Positions 11,460-22,988 of a stretch of DNA of 64,000 nucleotides are shown one piece after another. Origin of the DNA: Rhizophlyctis rosea (Eukaryota; Chytridiomycota; Chytridiomycetes; Rhizophlyctidales; Rhizophlyctidaceae); contig JADGJC010000001.1 in the NCBI GenBank assembly GCA_027596075.1, forward strand, positions 378,796-442,795, in the 5' to 3' direction. Below the pieces are notes generated by a model. The model made no database searches and was not told where the DNA came from. It was given only the letters and a program-made list of their open reading frames with translations. Numbering within the stretch: the first letter of the stretch is position 1; the number at the start of each line of letters is the position of its first letter. A program made the translations under genes and the position numbers.

Positions 11460-12133
11460 CCTGCAAGCCTCGCAATGATGAGCCTCTCAAATATCCCACA
11501 CGCCCAAGTCCTTTTGTTTCTCCGTCAAAGATCTACAGATCTTTCCAACTTGTCCTTGTTGTGTTGAATGGCAACACCTGTTCAACGGAATACCATGTCA
11601 GTAGGACACAGGGCAGCAACCTTCAGTGGAAGCGCTTTGCCTGACCGGGGGACGTAACAGTCGCTGCTGGTCGCAAAGGGCGGAAGCTGTTGGGTTGTGG
11701 GGCCGTCATTCCTGTGGGGTCCTGGGCGCAAAGTGGACCGCGTGATGTCAAAGTCACAGCTGGGCTACTGAAGTGTCCGTCCCACTCGGTGGCGGGTTAC
11801 TGCTAGGCATATGGACGTTGGGCTTTTTGTCTCAACACATTGCTTGGTCTTTGTGTTTGTACGGTGGGCTGCGTGAACTGATGTGGGTTCGAATCGCGCT
11901 TGGACCTAAATTCAGTAGGCCGTATGACCTATGAAGAGCGAGTGGTGTCTGTGTCGTGAAATAATGTGGTTTCGGTTGGTGTATATTGACAGTGCAGATC
12001 CGGTTGGTGCCAGCATTGCGTATTGCCTTCGAATTTCAAACACAGATCAACATACCTATATGTTACTCGCTTCCGTGTGATGTTATGTATTTTCCGAATC
12101 GAAATGTCCCTCTTCGTGTGTGCCTGTATTTAA

Positions 12134-12143
12134 NNNNNNNNNN
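12134..12143. other. Assembly gap (10 N)
   Basis: Ten undetermined bases sit between TTTAA and TTAAA. The fixed count of ten suggests a scaffolding gap of unknown true length. It does not interrupt any annotated coding region. Confidence 0.95.
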
Positions 12144-12305
12144 TTAAAATATCTTTCATCACATTTGAAGAGCATGGCAGACTTAAGTCATTATTTCACA
12201 AGATAGAGGTCAATGTGTAATGGACAAAAACACCTACACTATATACAAAAAATGATATCAACTACTAATAAGTATGCAGAAAAAAAAAACTATCAAGAAA
12301 GCATA

Positions 12306-14221
12306 CTAAATAGCTCCCGTCTCCTCTCCTTCATCAACTACAGCTCCCAACACATCATTCTCAGTTGCCGCGTCTTGCGGTCTTGGCGCAATCTCATGCT
12401 CCAAGCCATACAGTCCATCACTTCGCAGCCAGACCGCCATGATGAAGCCTACTGCATACAAAGCTGAAGTCAAAAAGAAGAAGCCATTGGGAAGTTTTGT
12501 AACCGTCGAAGCCCAGAGACTGGGATAAACCACGCCTGAGATTAGAGTACCGATTTGCTCGACCATTTGCGTGCCGGAGAAAAGTCGTCCTTGTAGCTCC
12601 GCTGGGACCGTTCGTGATAGCAACCCTCGCAGAGTTGGCTTGGTAACCGTTCCAAAACCGTCTGCGATCGTGACTGCGAAAAGATGATCGGTGTCAATAA
12701 CGTGTCATCCAACGTGACATAGGACAACCCGTCCACTTACTAGCGTAAATCATCCAATCCTCGGTCGCCAACCCTAACGCCAGATACCCAACGACCAACA
12801 CAAGCAAAGCTATCCTTAGAATGATCAACTCCACCTTCACCCGCCGTTCGCTCTGCTCCGGTCCATCTTGTGGCACCACCCCGTTGATTAGCCGCTTCAT
12901 CAGCCAAGGGAAGAAGCCGACCATCCAGGCCGTTCGCGCCACCGACAGGACAAGCATGAACACCCCTTCTTCGTACGCATCCCATTTGAACATTTTCACC
13001 ATGTAGTAGAAAAAGACGGAAAATTGTCCAAACGCCGAAGCGATGACAAAGAAGATGACGAGCATGATGCGGGTGGCTTTCCCGGTGGGACCGGCAACGG
13101 AGAAGAGTTTGAGAGACCCGCGCAGGCTTTCCTTCATTTCCGCAAAGGTGCCGTGCAGTTTTGCCTCGTTCGGGTTTGACGCAGATGCTGGGGCGGGTAT
13201 TTGTGGGGAGGGGTTGAATGATTCTGGGAGGAGGAAGGCGACGTAAAGGAAGGCTAGAACTTTTCCGACGAGTGCGATGTAGAACACGCCAATGACGCCT
13301 TGGGGCATGATCTATCGGAAACATGAATTAGTTGCCTGTAGTGTAATCATTACTCAAGCAATTATGTCTATGTCTTGCTTACTCGGCTGAGGACTCCACC
13401 GCAGAACGGACCGGCGGTCAGAGCGATGAAAAGGGATGCCTCAACGTAAACAAACGTGTGAGTACGCTGATCCTGAGTTGTTGTATCCGCGATGTAAGCA
13501 AATATCGCCATCACCATCACCGCGAAAGATCCCATGCAGCCCGAAAGGAAGTTTGAGAGCAGAAGGACCCAGAGTCCAGCACCCAATTTTGCCACACTGA
13601 TCAGTGCGAACAAGCCCAACATGGCGGAAACAATGGGTATAAGGAGTACGGGCTTCCTGCCAACTCGGTCGAGAAGCACCCCATAGAAGGGCACGGATAG
13701 CACTGCGGGTATCGTTGTCGCAAGACTGAGTATTAGCGTCCATCTAGCGGTAAGAACCTGTGCGGTAGAAGTACATTTCAACCACAGCTCATTCGATCCA
13801 AGCAGTGAAGGTGCTTGCTGACCTGCACATCGTCCAGATCAAGACATTGATCAAATCTTGGTAGTTGCATTTGACCCCCATGCCGACCGAACAGTCCCGC
13901 GAGAAATGATGTTGCACCGACTGCCCCGCCTTCGGGCGGATGCAACACCCCACACATGTACAACAAGAAAAATTGCTGAGTGGGTGCGGAGGCCAAGCTC
14001 ATGGAGAAGATATGGATAAATAGCGGGGGGATGATCAAATACGGGGATGGTGTTCGTGTGAAAGGGCGGAAAATGGAGTAGCGAGCTGGGGTCGTCGGTT
14101 CGGACTCTGAAAGTGACGGAAACGTTGTAAGGTCAGGCTCCGCCTGCAGGAGCGGTGTTTGTTCCGTAACATGGTTGGAGGAGGTATCGGGAGGAGTCGG
14201 CGTTGGAGATTTTTGTCTCAT
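12306..14221 (-). CDS. Major facilitator superfamily transporter
   Basis: Exons on minus are 14221-13823, 13757-13383, 13311-12741 and 12673-12306 (570 aa, usual for a 12-helix MFS carrier). A cytosolic N-tail of ~70 residues, rich in Pro/Thr and acidic residues, precedes the first helix (YLIIPPLFIHIFSMSLA). The motif-A equivalent is FYGVLLDRVGRKPVLLIP between helices 2 and 3. A long central loop follows VAFLLPESFNPSP. Later helices include ATRIMLVIFFVIASAFGQFSVFF and IADGFGTVTKPTLRGLLSRT. The layout resembles tetracycline-efflux/Hiat1-like MFS proteins, but the substrate cannot be told. The last exon ends in a short acidic tail. Confidence 0.85.
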
Positions 14222-14842
14222 TGTTATAAGTTCTTCGCCGGTTGATGGTTATTGTTGGGATGTAATCAGGAAGTCCCGTTGATGGAAGATACCTATGGCA
14301 CAAACACTACAGCAGCATAATTAGCAGTGGGGAAAGGAGTTTGTTTTTATTTTGATATAATCCATGAGGCAAGAAGTTTTGCTTTTGTTGCTTCCAAACC
14401 AGCGGTATCTACTTATCGGGGCCAGGTCAGCAGGTAGGGTAAACATATCGAGTTCACAAGCAAGGGAGAAAGTTTCATCATTTTCCGCACCTGTGACCTG
14501 ACGCGACAAAGCCAGTCGCACAGTTGAACGGATTTCCGGAGCAAGACAGCAAGACCATGTGGGCCAACTGATCAAAGCCACAAATACCGTTGGATTTCCA
14601 ATCATCGGAACTCCGACCCAATTTGTCCGAGACTCCGGTCAAATGATGCCATGGCTTGCGAGAGACCATGCCACCAAAAGCCACGCTCCTGCACAAGGCC
14701 ACACACAGCCACGCATGTCAACTTTGCCATTTTGGCCGTTATTTTTAGATCGCACAAATCTTGACCAAGGCTTGTCTCTTTGAGCGCGTACGGCTTTGTA
14801 CGTTCCCATCATCACGCCCCAATCGATTTCAAACGACAAACA
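14222..14842. other. Divergent intergenic region
   Basis: This 0.6 kb stretch lies between the MFS gene (minus) and the membrane-protein gene (plus). It should contain both promoters. Nothing recognisable as a gene was seen; short frames are unsupported. Confidence 0.5.
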
Positions 14843-16141
14843 ATGGCGCGGGGGAAGAAGGCACGTCGAAGATTCAGCACATCCGCAACTTCAGCGTACG
14901 ACGAAAGACGAGAGATGCCTACTGGCGCACACACAACGGGCTCTGAAGCTGACCAAGACACTGACGACCACTTTTACGTTGATCCCGCCTCACCAACAGC
15001 TGCTGACGACGCGTTTCAACAATATCGTCATGGTTTCTACAGACTCTTCGGTATGGCAACAAACTGCCACATGCTTCATCAAAAGTTTTCAACAATAAAC
15101 AAAGTCATTTCTTTTCCTAGCATGGAAGAAACAAAATATGAACTCAAAGCCTTCGCGTGCTGCTCGTGCGAAGAAGTTCGATATGCCGCCAGCCAAACCG
15201 CCCCAAGACATGTACGAGCATGAGGACTTCATTCAATTTCTTGAGTCTACCAAATATGACATGTAATACTGCCGTCCCTGTTCTGTTCGAACGCCAACTA
15301 CCTATTCACTGATAGTAAGCTCAGGAGGCTATCGTATACCTACGCGATGCACTTCTTCCACATATACCTAATCTATGCCTACACCACCCGTTTGCTCCGT
15401 TGTCCCACATATCAACCTACGTCATGGTTATGGTGGTGGTACCCATCTTCGCTCCATTGGACGTGCGATGCCCGTCCACGAACCTTCGTCGACTTGGTAG
15501 GGTGGTTTCAACTATCATATTACGGTCTCCTTTATATCGGCCGAACACAATCGCGTGCCCTGGAACGCTTCGTCATCATATACTTTACGTACATGCTGAA
15601 CGGTTTGATTTGGGCGGCATGGTACCTCTTGCCGCAAAAGTCATCGGGAGGACTGAATCGATGGCTGCTCTCCCTGTCTAATTCGGAAACGGCTTCTTTC
15701 GGCACATGGCGGGCATTATGGGTTCCGGTTCTATATTGGTGGATGTTCCTTCTGGCGAGGCGGACGACGATTAGTTTGATGATGTGGGAGCATGAGAACA
15801 TGTTGGATACGGGAGCGGAGCAAAACATCAGCGGATGGCGCACTTGGATCACAAGTCCCAACCTGTACAAGCTATGGAGTTACTTTTCTACAGTGTTGCC
15901 CTTGCTGGCATGGGAAATATGGCTGAAACCTAGAGGCGGAACTCCGACGGATATGGTGCGATGGCCGGGGTTTTTGTGGATGATGTTCGTTTCGTTAGCA
16001 TCAACCTTTGGGATGAGGACATGGTTGAAGATGTTGCACTTTGAAGTGCGACTTCTGACATGGGTGGAGCCATGGGAGCACGGGCTGGTGTTTTACGGCA
16101 TGGACGGGGGCGGATTACAAATCGGGGTGGTATTTCCGTAG
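14843..16141 (+). CDS. Unknown multi-pass membrane protein
   Basis: Proposed exons are 14843-15050, 15121-15262 and 15316-16141 (391 aa). The third exon alone is an open frame from an internal ATG at 15347. The 53-base intron 15263-15315 joins it in frame to the upstream exons, which otherwise end in an isolated 117-aa protein, so a single gene is favoured. The N-terminus is basic then acidic (MARGKKARRRF... ) with no signal peptide. A KKQNMNSKPSRAARAKK patch follows. About five hydrophobic helices then occur, for example VIIYFTYMLNGLIWAAWYLL, LWVPVLYWWMFLLA and FLWMMFVSLASTFGM, with unusually many Trp. I do not recognise the family, and the membrane topology is uncertain. Confidence 0.55.
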
Positions 16142-16261
16142 TATGTATCAGTGATTCAATGATCACTTTTAGAGATGATTTTCATTTGGGGTACGTCTGG
16201 TGATCGATATGGGTTACGTAATCATCGGCAAACTCTATCTTTTTGGGAGGACACCCATCTG

Positions 16262-16268
16262 TATAAAA
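16262..16268 (+). promoter_or_regulatory. TATA box of the secreted-protein gene
   Basis: TATAAAA lies 71 bases upstream of the ATG at 16339, a plausible core promoter position for a short 5' UTR. Confidence 0.5.
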
Positions 16269-16338
16269 ACAAAGATGAAACCGGCTGACGGATTGTACCC
16301 TCATTCAGTCTGCAACGTCCCAACCGTAACCTACCAGC

Positions 16339-17433
16339 ATGAAGAAGTTCCTGAACGTCCTCGTGCTTTTGTTTTTCACGTTGATTGGGGCTGCCGCACA
16401 AGAATCCAGCACAGAATCTGCAGATACCCCAGTCAAGACATATGGGGGGCCCCTCCTCTTCCCGTTCCGCCTGCGAGCCCGGCAAGGTTAGCCTTTGTGG
16501 TAAATGCGAGTCGAGTTCTTTCTTGATTGATTGAATATGCTCATCATCGGAACAGTCAGCGGCGTTCAAAATGCGTTTGCGACCGGATCGCCAGATTATG
16601 AGCCAGCCTGGAATGCCTCGGACGTTGGAACCTTTTGTGGATATTTCAATTTGACAAACAACTCCCCTACGTATTCAACGGTCAATTGGACCGTCACGCT
16701 GTCCTTGAACAACGTCAAAATCTGGTGGACTACCAATGCCTGGTCTGACAACATCTACTTGGATGACCAAGGATGTTCAATGGTTATCGTGCCCACCGAT
16801 AGCAGCGTGACCGTTCTGAGCGCAGCCGGTGGTTCCATTGATGTGGGCGTTTGTGCAGATGTCTTGGATATGACCCTACCGTACAATCTAGATGCCTCAT
16901 ATCAGCTGTTGACGGATCAGACGGTGGTTACAACGACCACTCCTATGTCGACCACAACCACGACAACTGCTGCTGGTGGGTTTTTCAATTTTTCACCGGC
17001 GCCTTTGACCTTGGTGTCCTCCACATCGTCTCCTTCACCTTCCCCAACTTCATCATCATCCTCATCTTTGTCTCCATCCACATCTTCATCCGCATCTCCC
17101 TCCCTGACTCCATCCTCCTCTTCAACTTTGGCCCCATCTTCCTCGCCGACTCCGTCCCCCACCCCAACTGCATCCACTGCATCCTCATCGTCTTCTTCTT
17201 CCTCCGCATCTGGTGGATTTGTCCTTGCACCCAACACCTTATCATTGGTGTCCTCTGCGTCCGCCACCACATCTGCTACTACACCATCCACTACCACCAC
17301 ATCTGCTACTACATCATCCACCACTACCACACCTGCCACTACACCAACAACCACTACCACAGCGGGCGGCTTTTTCAATCTGTCGCCCAAGCCATTGACA
17401 TTGGTGACGTCCACCACGAGCACGACCACCTGA
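16339..17433 (+). CDS. Secreted Ser/Thr-rich protein with possible CBM2-like head
   Basis: Exons are 16339-16486 and 16556-17433 (341 aa). Residues 1-21 (MKKFLNVLVLLFFTLIGAAAQ) are a clear signal peptide. Residues ~50-150 form a Trp/Asn-rich domain with GTFCGYFNLTNNS, NWTVTLSLNNVKIWW and a later IDVGVCADV. This recalls family-2 carbohydrate-binding modules and would hold a disulfide between its Cys residues; that is inference. The rest is Thr/Ser-rich stalk broken by three copies of a short module, G-G-F-x-x-x-P-x-x-L-[TS]-L-V-[ST] (GGFFNFSPAPLTLVSS, GGFVLAPNTLSLVSS, GGFFNLSPKPLTLVTS). No C-terminal hydrophobic GPI signal is present. It is likely exported to the wall or medium and heavily O-glycosylated. 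Confidence 0.72.
16917..17430 (+). repeat. Low-complexity Ser/Thr-coding repeat
   Basis: Imperfect ACC/TCC/TCA-type triplet runs code for the Thr/Ser stalk of the secreted protein, interrupted by the three GGF...LV modules. The bias keeps another + frame and a minus frame open over ~600 bases; those are shadows. Confidence 0.8.
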
Positions 17434-17980
17434 TTGTGATGGTTCGTTAAGGTGACAGCTTTGTCATCCTTACCCAATAGTCCTTTATCTCACCCTTTTA
17501 ATGGCTTGCCTTTTATAGGGTGAAAAGGCCAAACGAAGCTGGAGAAGACAGCCCATGTCGAATCTTCAAGCCGATGTAGTCATGCACACCGTACCATAAT
17601 TCATAGTTTATACCAGTCAGTTTCATCATTTAGTGTTTCGGTATGTTTTTGGATGTCAGCTTAGTCAGTGCAAAGGTAAAAATTTCAAAGTTTTGTGCCA
17701 GTACAAGTAGGTCAGGTCAAGGAAACAGAATGTAGCATTATTCAAGGATTTGTCCAGCGTATCAGCATGTTATCGCAATCTGACTTTATGTGGTGACCAT
17801 TCGACATGTGTGATGTGAGTCGACGCTTCAAAGGCCATGCAATCACGGAGGATAATCCAAATGATGAAAAACGGCAAACGCGCCAAAAGAGGTTAATACT
17901 TTACATCTTTACAACATACATTACAAAGAATTACAATATCTAAGCACATAAACACAATTGAGAGAAAACACCACCAAATT
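17434..17980. other. Intergenic region, nothing recognised
   Basis: This is the convergent intergenic stretch between the secreted-protein gene and the Sel1-repeat gene. It should carry both 3' ends. No coding or RNA signal was seen. Confidence 0.5.
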
Positions 17981-19595
17981 TCATACAGTAGGCCCATCGA
18001 ACTTCCCCGAGGCACTGCCCCGCTTACGTTCCTCCTTGGCCATCTTCTTCCTTTCCTTCCTTGCCCGTCGTTCCTCCTTGTCCATTTTCCTTCTCTCCTT
18101 CTTACCCGGTGGCTCTCCATCAGAAGTACCATCATACTTTGATTTCCAGATCCAACTTTCTCCCACAATCTTCCGCCCCTGCTTATCAGCCTCCCGTAAC
18201 CACCGCGCTGCCCGGTACTTGCTCTGTTTGACACCATCCCCACGAAGGTAGGCAGTCCCCATTTCCAACTGGGCATCGGGGTCACCCAACTGTGCGGCAA
18301 GTTGGAAATAATATAGGGAATAAGGTTTCGAGCGGGGAACTCCCCAACCCTGTGAATAACACATTCCGATTTCAAAGATTGGGAGTGGGAGGAAGGTACG
18401 GGCTAGGGCAAGGTCGGTTTGTTGAAAGTGTTTACGTTCAAGTGTTGATGTTGTGAATGGAGAGTGGGAGCCATTTCCGTTTGGTGATAAAGGTGTCATT
18501 GGTGTTGGACTTTGGACAAAGGCCCCACTGAGATGGCTGCGTGCTGATGGTGTGTGCGGTGATGGTGTGTGCGCGGAAGGTGTGGAAAGATTTGTAGATG
18601 CTGTAGGTGTGCGGCTGGTATTCGGACGTTGTGGTTGTGGAGAACGCGATCGGCCTTGCGCGCCACCAGTGGACGCAAGGTTGCTCAGGAAGGAGCTGAC
18701 GGAATTGCGATTGGAACTTGGGGTAAGATTCATGGATTGCAGTTCCGGTATTGGAACTCCATCGTCGGTTGAGGGATGTGACAAAGTTGCTGGCAGTTTG
18801 AACAAACTTGTATACGATCCACTGGATCCCCGTCGGTCGACCCATGGTGGTGTTGGAGGCACCATGGGCACGACCCCACCGTCGGTGACTCCACCCACTG
18901 AACTCCCGCTCATGCTGTACATGCTCCAAGGTCGGCCGCTCGCCTCCAGCAGAGGCAAAGTTGTCAAAGCAATATTGGCAGCTCGCTCGAACATTATGAA
19001 GGCACCAACTTGGTCAACTTTGCAGCCCCACCCATGCCGCAAGGCCATGGCGAAAAGATAAAGGCCAACTGGGTGATCTAAACGTGCTGCGATCGACAGA
19101 TAATGGGCAGACACGGCCAAGTTGTTATTTTCGTGGTGGTATATGCCCAGCTGGAGGGCGTCATTAGGATCAATTTCGGATGGGATTGGAGGCATGGGTG
19201 AAGGGAGCGGGTCGATACGATCATCTACTAGCAGATTGTTGATTTGAATATTATGAGGGAGGGAGAAACGAGCGGCATTGAAACGATGAGGAGGTCTCTG
19301 CAAAACGGTTGATGAGCATATGCTGTGACTGTAGTGAATACCCTGCATATCTCACCTCAGGTAGTGAGCGAGATACCTCGCTTCCCGTGGGCGTTAGAGG
19401 CTTCTTCTCAACTTCATCCCCGTCATCACTTCCCTCTTCCTCACCATCATCATCGTCGTCGTCTTCATCGCTTGAATCATTTGAATCGGATAGTACATTG
19501 CTTCGAACATGCCTTGTCCGCTTCCCGTCTCCAACTTCGAATGAGGGGCGAGGTCTATTTGGAGGACCAGGCAAGGTTACCGTACTCGGCTGCAT
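17981..19595 (-). CDS. Sel1-repeat protein (Nif1/Dsf2-like)
   Basis: Exons on minus are 19595-19356 and 19297-17981 (518 aa). An acidic N-terminal tract (runs of Asp/Glu) precedes the first Sel1-type repeats: ALQLGIYHHENNNLAVSAHYL and HPVGLYLFAMALRHGWGC. A long Ser/Pro/Thr-rich insert (~200 residues) follows. A second repeat group then comes (EIGMCYSQGWGVPRSKPYSL, DPDAQLEMGTAYLRGDG, AARWLREADKQGRK). The tail is a highly basic Lys/Arg/Glu helix. Repeats split by a disordered insert, with a basic end, resemble fungal Nif1/Dsf2 and chitin-synthase-regulator relatives, which act as scaffolds in cell-cycle or septation control. The exact orthology is uncertain. Confidence 0.78.
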
Positions 19596-20188
19596 TATGG
19601 CGGCGCCCCAGTTGAGGTAGTGTTGACCTACATAATCCCGTTAGACATGTTCACTTGTTCCGGTTGCAAATTTGGTATCTACCTTCGCCTTTCCTTCAAT
19701 AAACGAGTGTTATGTGAAAGTGCCCACCTCCCAAAGCAATAAACTCCCTTGCGACTGTGGTGACACGGCGACTGCCAGGAACGGTCGAAGGTCGGGAAGG
19801 AGGGGTTCACCGTTAACTTTGAGCAACGAACTTAAGAGGAGCTAATTGGTGCAAATGCCAGTAAGAACTCAGGAAGAAGAAAGCGGGAGAGAAGAAGGTC
19901 TTCGCAGCTGCAGCTAGGGCCGCATTCGCTGCCTTCAAAATCATTTGCTCCACCCATTTGACAGTTGTGCATGCGGGACCCATCTGACGTGATATGTGAT
20001 CACGTGGCGTAATGTAAATAAACAAATATGGTAATTTCCATTCATCCCGATGGACGACCCATGGTGGTCCAGGCCACTTTGTGGCGCAGAATTGGAATCG
20101 ATCTCCCACAATTGCCCGTCTCCTGCGATTCCTTTTTCAAGTTCTCCCCCCTCTGTTCTTCCCGCCAAACTCATATCCAAGAGTAACC
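19596..20188. other. Divergent intergenic region
   Basis: This lies between the Sel1-repeat gene (minus) and cytochrome b5 reductase (plus). A CACGTG-type core (gatcacgtgg, about 19999-20008) is present and could bind bHLH factors. No gene was seen. Confidence 0.4.
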
Positions 20189-21586
<1,398 letters not shown>

Positions 21587-22020
21587 ATTTATGACTAGCT
21601 TATTGTACATTTAGCACCCATTGCTGGCCATATATACATACACTTTCGCCTTTCTACATGCGCATACATCATCTTTCACGGATCTGTGAAATGAAGCTTA
21701 CTTATGCCATGCCTTGAGTCATCGTCTGCATCGCGGCCCTGTAACTTCGGACGTGCCCGTCCCGTGCAGAATGGCTGCTCCTTCGCGAGCTGGTGGGCAT
21801 GTGTATCGCGAGAATCGCACATGTAAGTTGTGCAGATGAGCATATCGAGGAGGACCATAGAAGTGGATACCGTTGTTGGCCTGTCGTGGCCTTGTTGTTG
21901 GCGCGACTGTCGTGTAGGAATTCACCACAATTCAAGATGGCATCATTTCAGCCATAGCTTCAGTCTGAACGTGATCTGCGGTGAGTCCGAAGTGTCACAA
22001 AGCCATTAATTGAAGCGCCA
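21587..22020. other. Convergent intergenic region, nothing recognised
   Basis: The 3' ends of cytochrome b5 reductase and NAA30 face each other here. Short frames lack support. Confidence 0.5.
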
Positions 22021-22682
22021 TTACCGGAAAGCATCTACTCCATTCAAATAATACCGCGATAACCGCTTATCCCGCATGAAGCCAAGGTTTTCGTATAATG
22101 CAAGGGCTCCTCTGTTAGTTTCCTCGGTTTCCAAGACGACTTCGTCTGCGTTCCCCTCCTTCATCAATCGAACGGCTTTACGAACAAGTGTGGACCCTAC
22201 AATTTCAACCCCGCTTGAGTCAATCCATACAAAAATGATCAAATACTGCACAAAAATTGTCGTACCGATTCCTTTCTTACGGTGGGATTTAGCTACGGCC
22301 AGCATAGCTATGTACCCACGCAACTTCACCCCGTGAGCGTCGAGCTTACACACGATAACCCCTACGCACTCGTCCTCCTCCCAAGCCTAGCGGTGGTTAG
22401 ACAGCACACAAAGTGTTAGATCTTCGGTTCAAGCAATAGTATGCGGTACGGGTTTAATGGGGTTACCAGTAAACATAGTTCCGGCCATTTATGAATGAAA
22501 TATCGATAAGTGTAAATTGAGTAAGGCTCAGAAAGGTCATTTTCGATCAGGGGGATTATGATGGGCAGTTGATCGTCACATGCGTAAGGGGCATATGTGA
22601 CTGTGGACCTGGCATTCTGCTCCCCTGTTTTGTGCTTTGTTTCTAAGATGCTATTCTTCGACACAGGGTCCATCTTCCGCAT
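22021..22682 (-). CDS. NAA30: N-alpha-acetyltransferase 30, NatC catalytic subunit
   Basis: This is the catalytic subunit that acetylates N-termini starting Met-Leu, Met-Ile, Met-Phe and similar. Exons on minus are 22682-22467, 22386-22266 and 22196-22021 (170 aa). The GNAT fold is complete: [36 protein letters not shown], the acetyl-CoA loop [32 protein letters not shown] and a terminal [10 protein letters not shown]. The RKKGIGSTLV junction needs the donor at 22265, and other donors break the frame. The start may be the second Met (22673, MDPVSK). Confidence 0.92.
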
Positions 22683-22988
22683 CTTCCTGTGCGTAAGTTA
22701 GGTAAGTTTGGGAGCCCCAAAAAAGCGGTTTGACCAAAGGTTCTGAGAGTCTCTCAGTCTGAGGTCAGGTCTGAGGTTGCCGATGGATTCAATTTCCCGA
22801 ATTAGGTCAAGTTGTAGACCGGCTGCGCACCAGGCGCGTCAGCCACCCCATCAGGATTCAGGGAAAGGATGATCGCAGAGACATCAACACATGTCCTCTT
22901 ACCCATTTCCCAACTCCATCAAAGCCCCGCCGCAGAACATTCTTCGTTCCACCTGTACACACTAATTGAATTGTGAATGTACATCACG
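22683..22988. other. Divergent intergenic region
   Basis: These 306 bases separate NAA30 (minus) and dihydroxyacetone kinase (plus). No recognisable element was found beyond a short imperfect repeat of tctgag near 22741-22773. Confidence 0.4.

Larger units (their letters stand above)
11227..12305. other. Intergenic region with assembly gap and tRNA-like boxes
   Basis: No coding frame here is convincing (110-113 codon frames at 11235-11644 lack motifs). The region contains the A/B-box pair at 11380-11459, an isolated B-box-like GGTTCGAATCG at 11886-11896, and a run of ten N at 12134-12143 inside an AT-rich stretch. Confidence 0.6.

Noticed and set aside
11235..11644. Two overlapping + frames after the unknown membrane protein gene
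   Set aside because: Their sequence covers the tRNA-like boxes and shows no protein features; no introns join them to anything.
11870..11910. Possible intact tRNA around GGGTTCGAATCGCG
   Set aside because: T stem has a mismatch and no acceptor partner lies at the right distance upstream, so it is kept only as an orphan B-box.
17000..17360. CRISPR-like repetition
   Set aside because: The spacing is irregular and the units are coding triplet runs; no direct repeats with unique spacers and no cas genes.
16851..17477. Long + and - frames (199 and 186 codons) over the Ser/Thr region
   Set aside because: They mirror the triplet bias of the secreted protein's stalk; compositions are artificial (runs of His/Ile or Val/Asp) and lack starts or motifs of their own.
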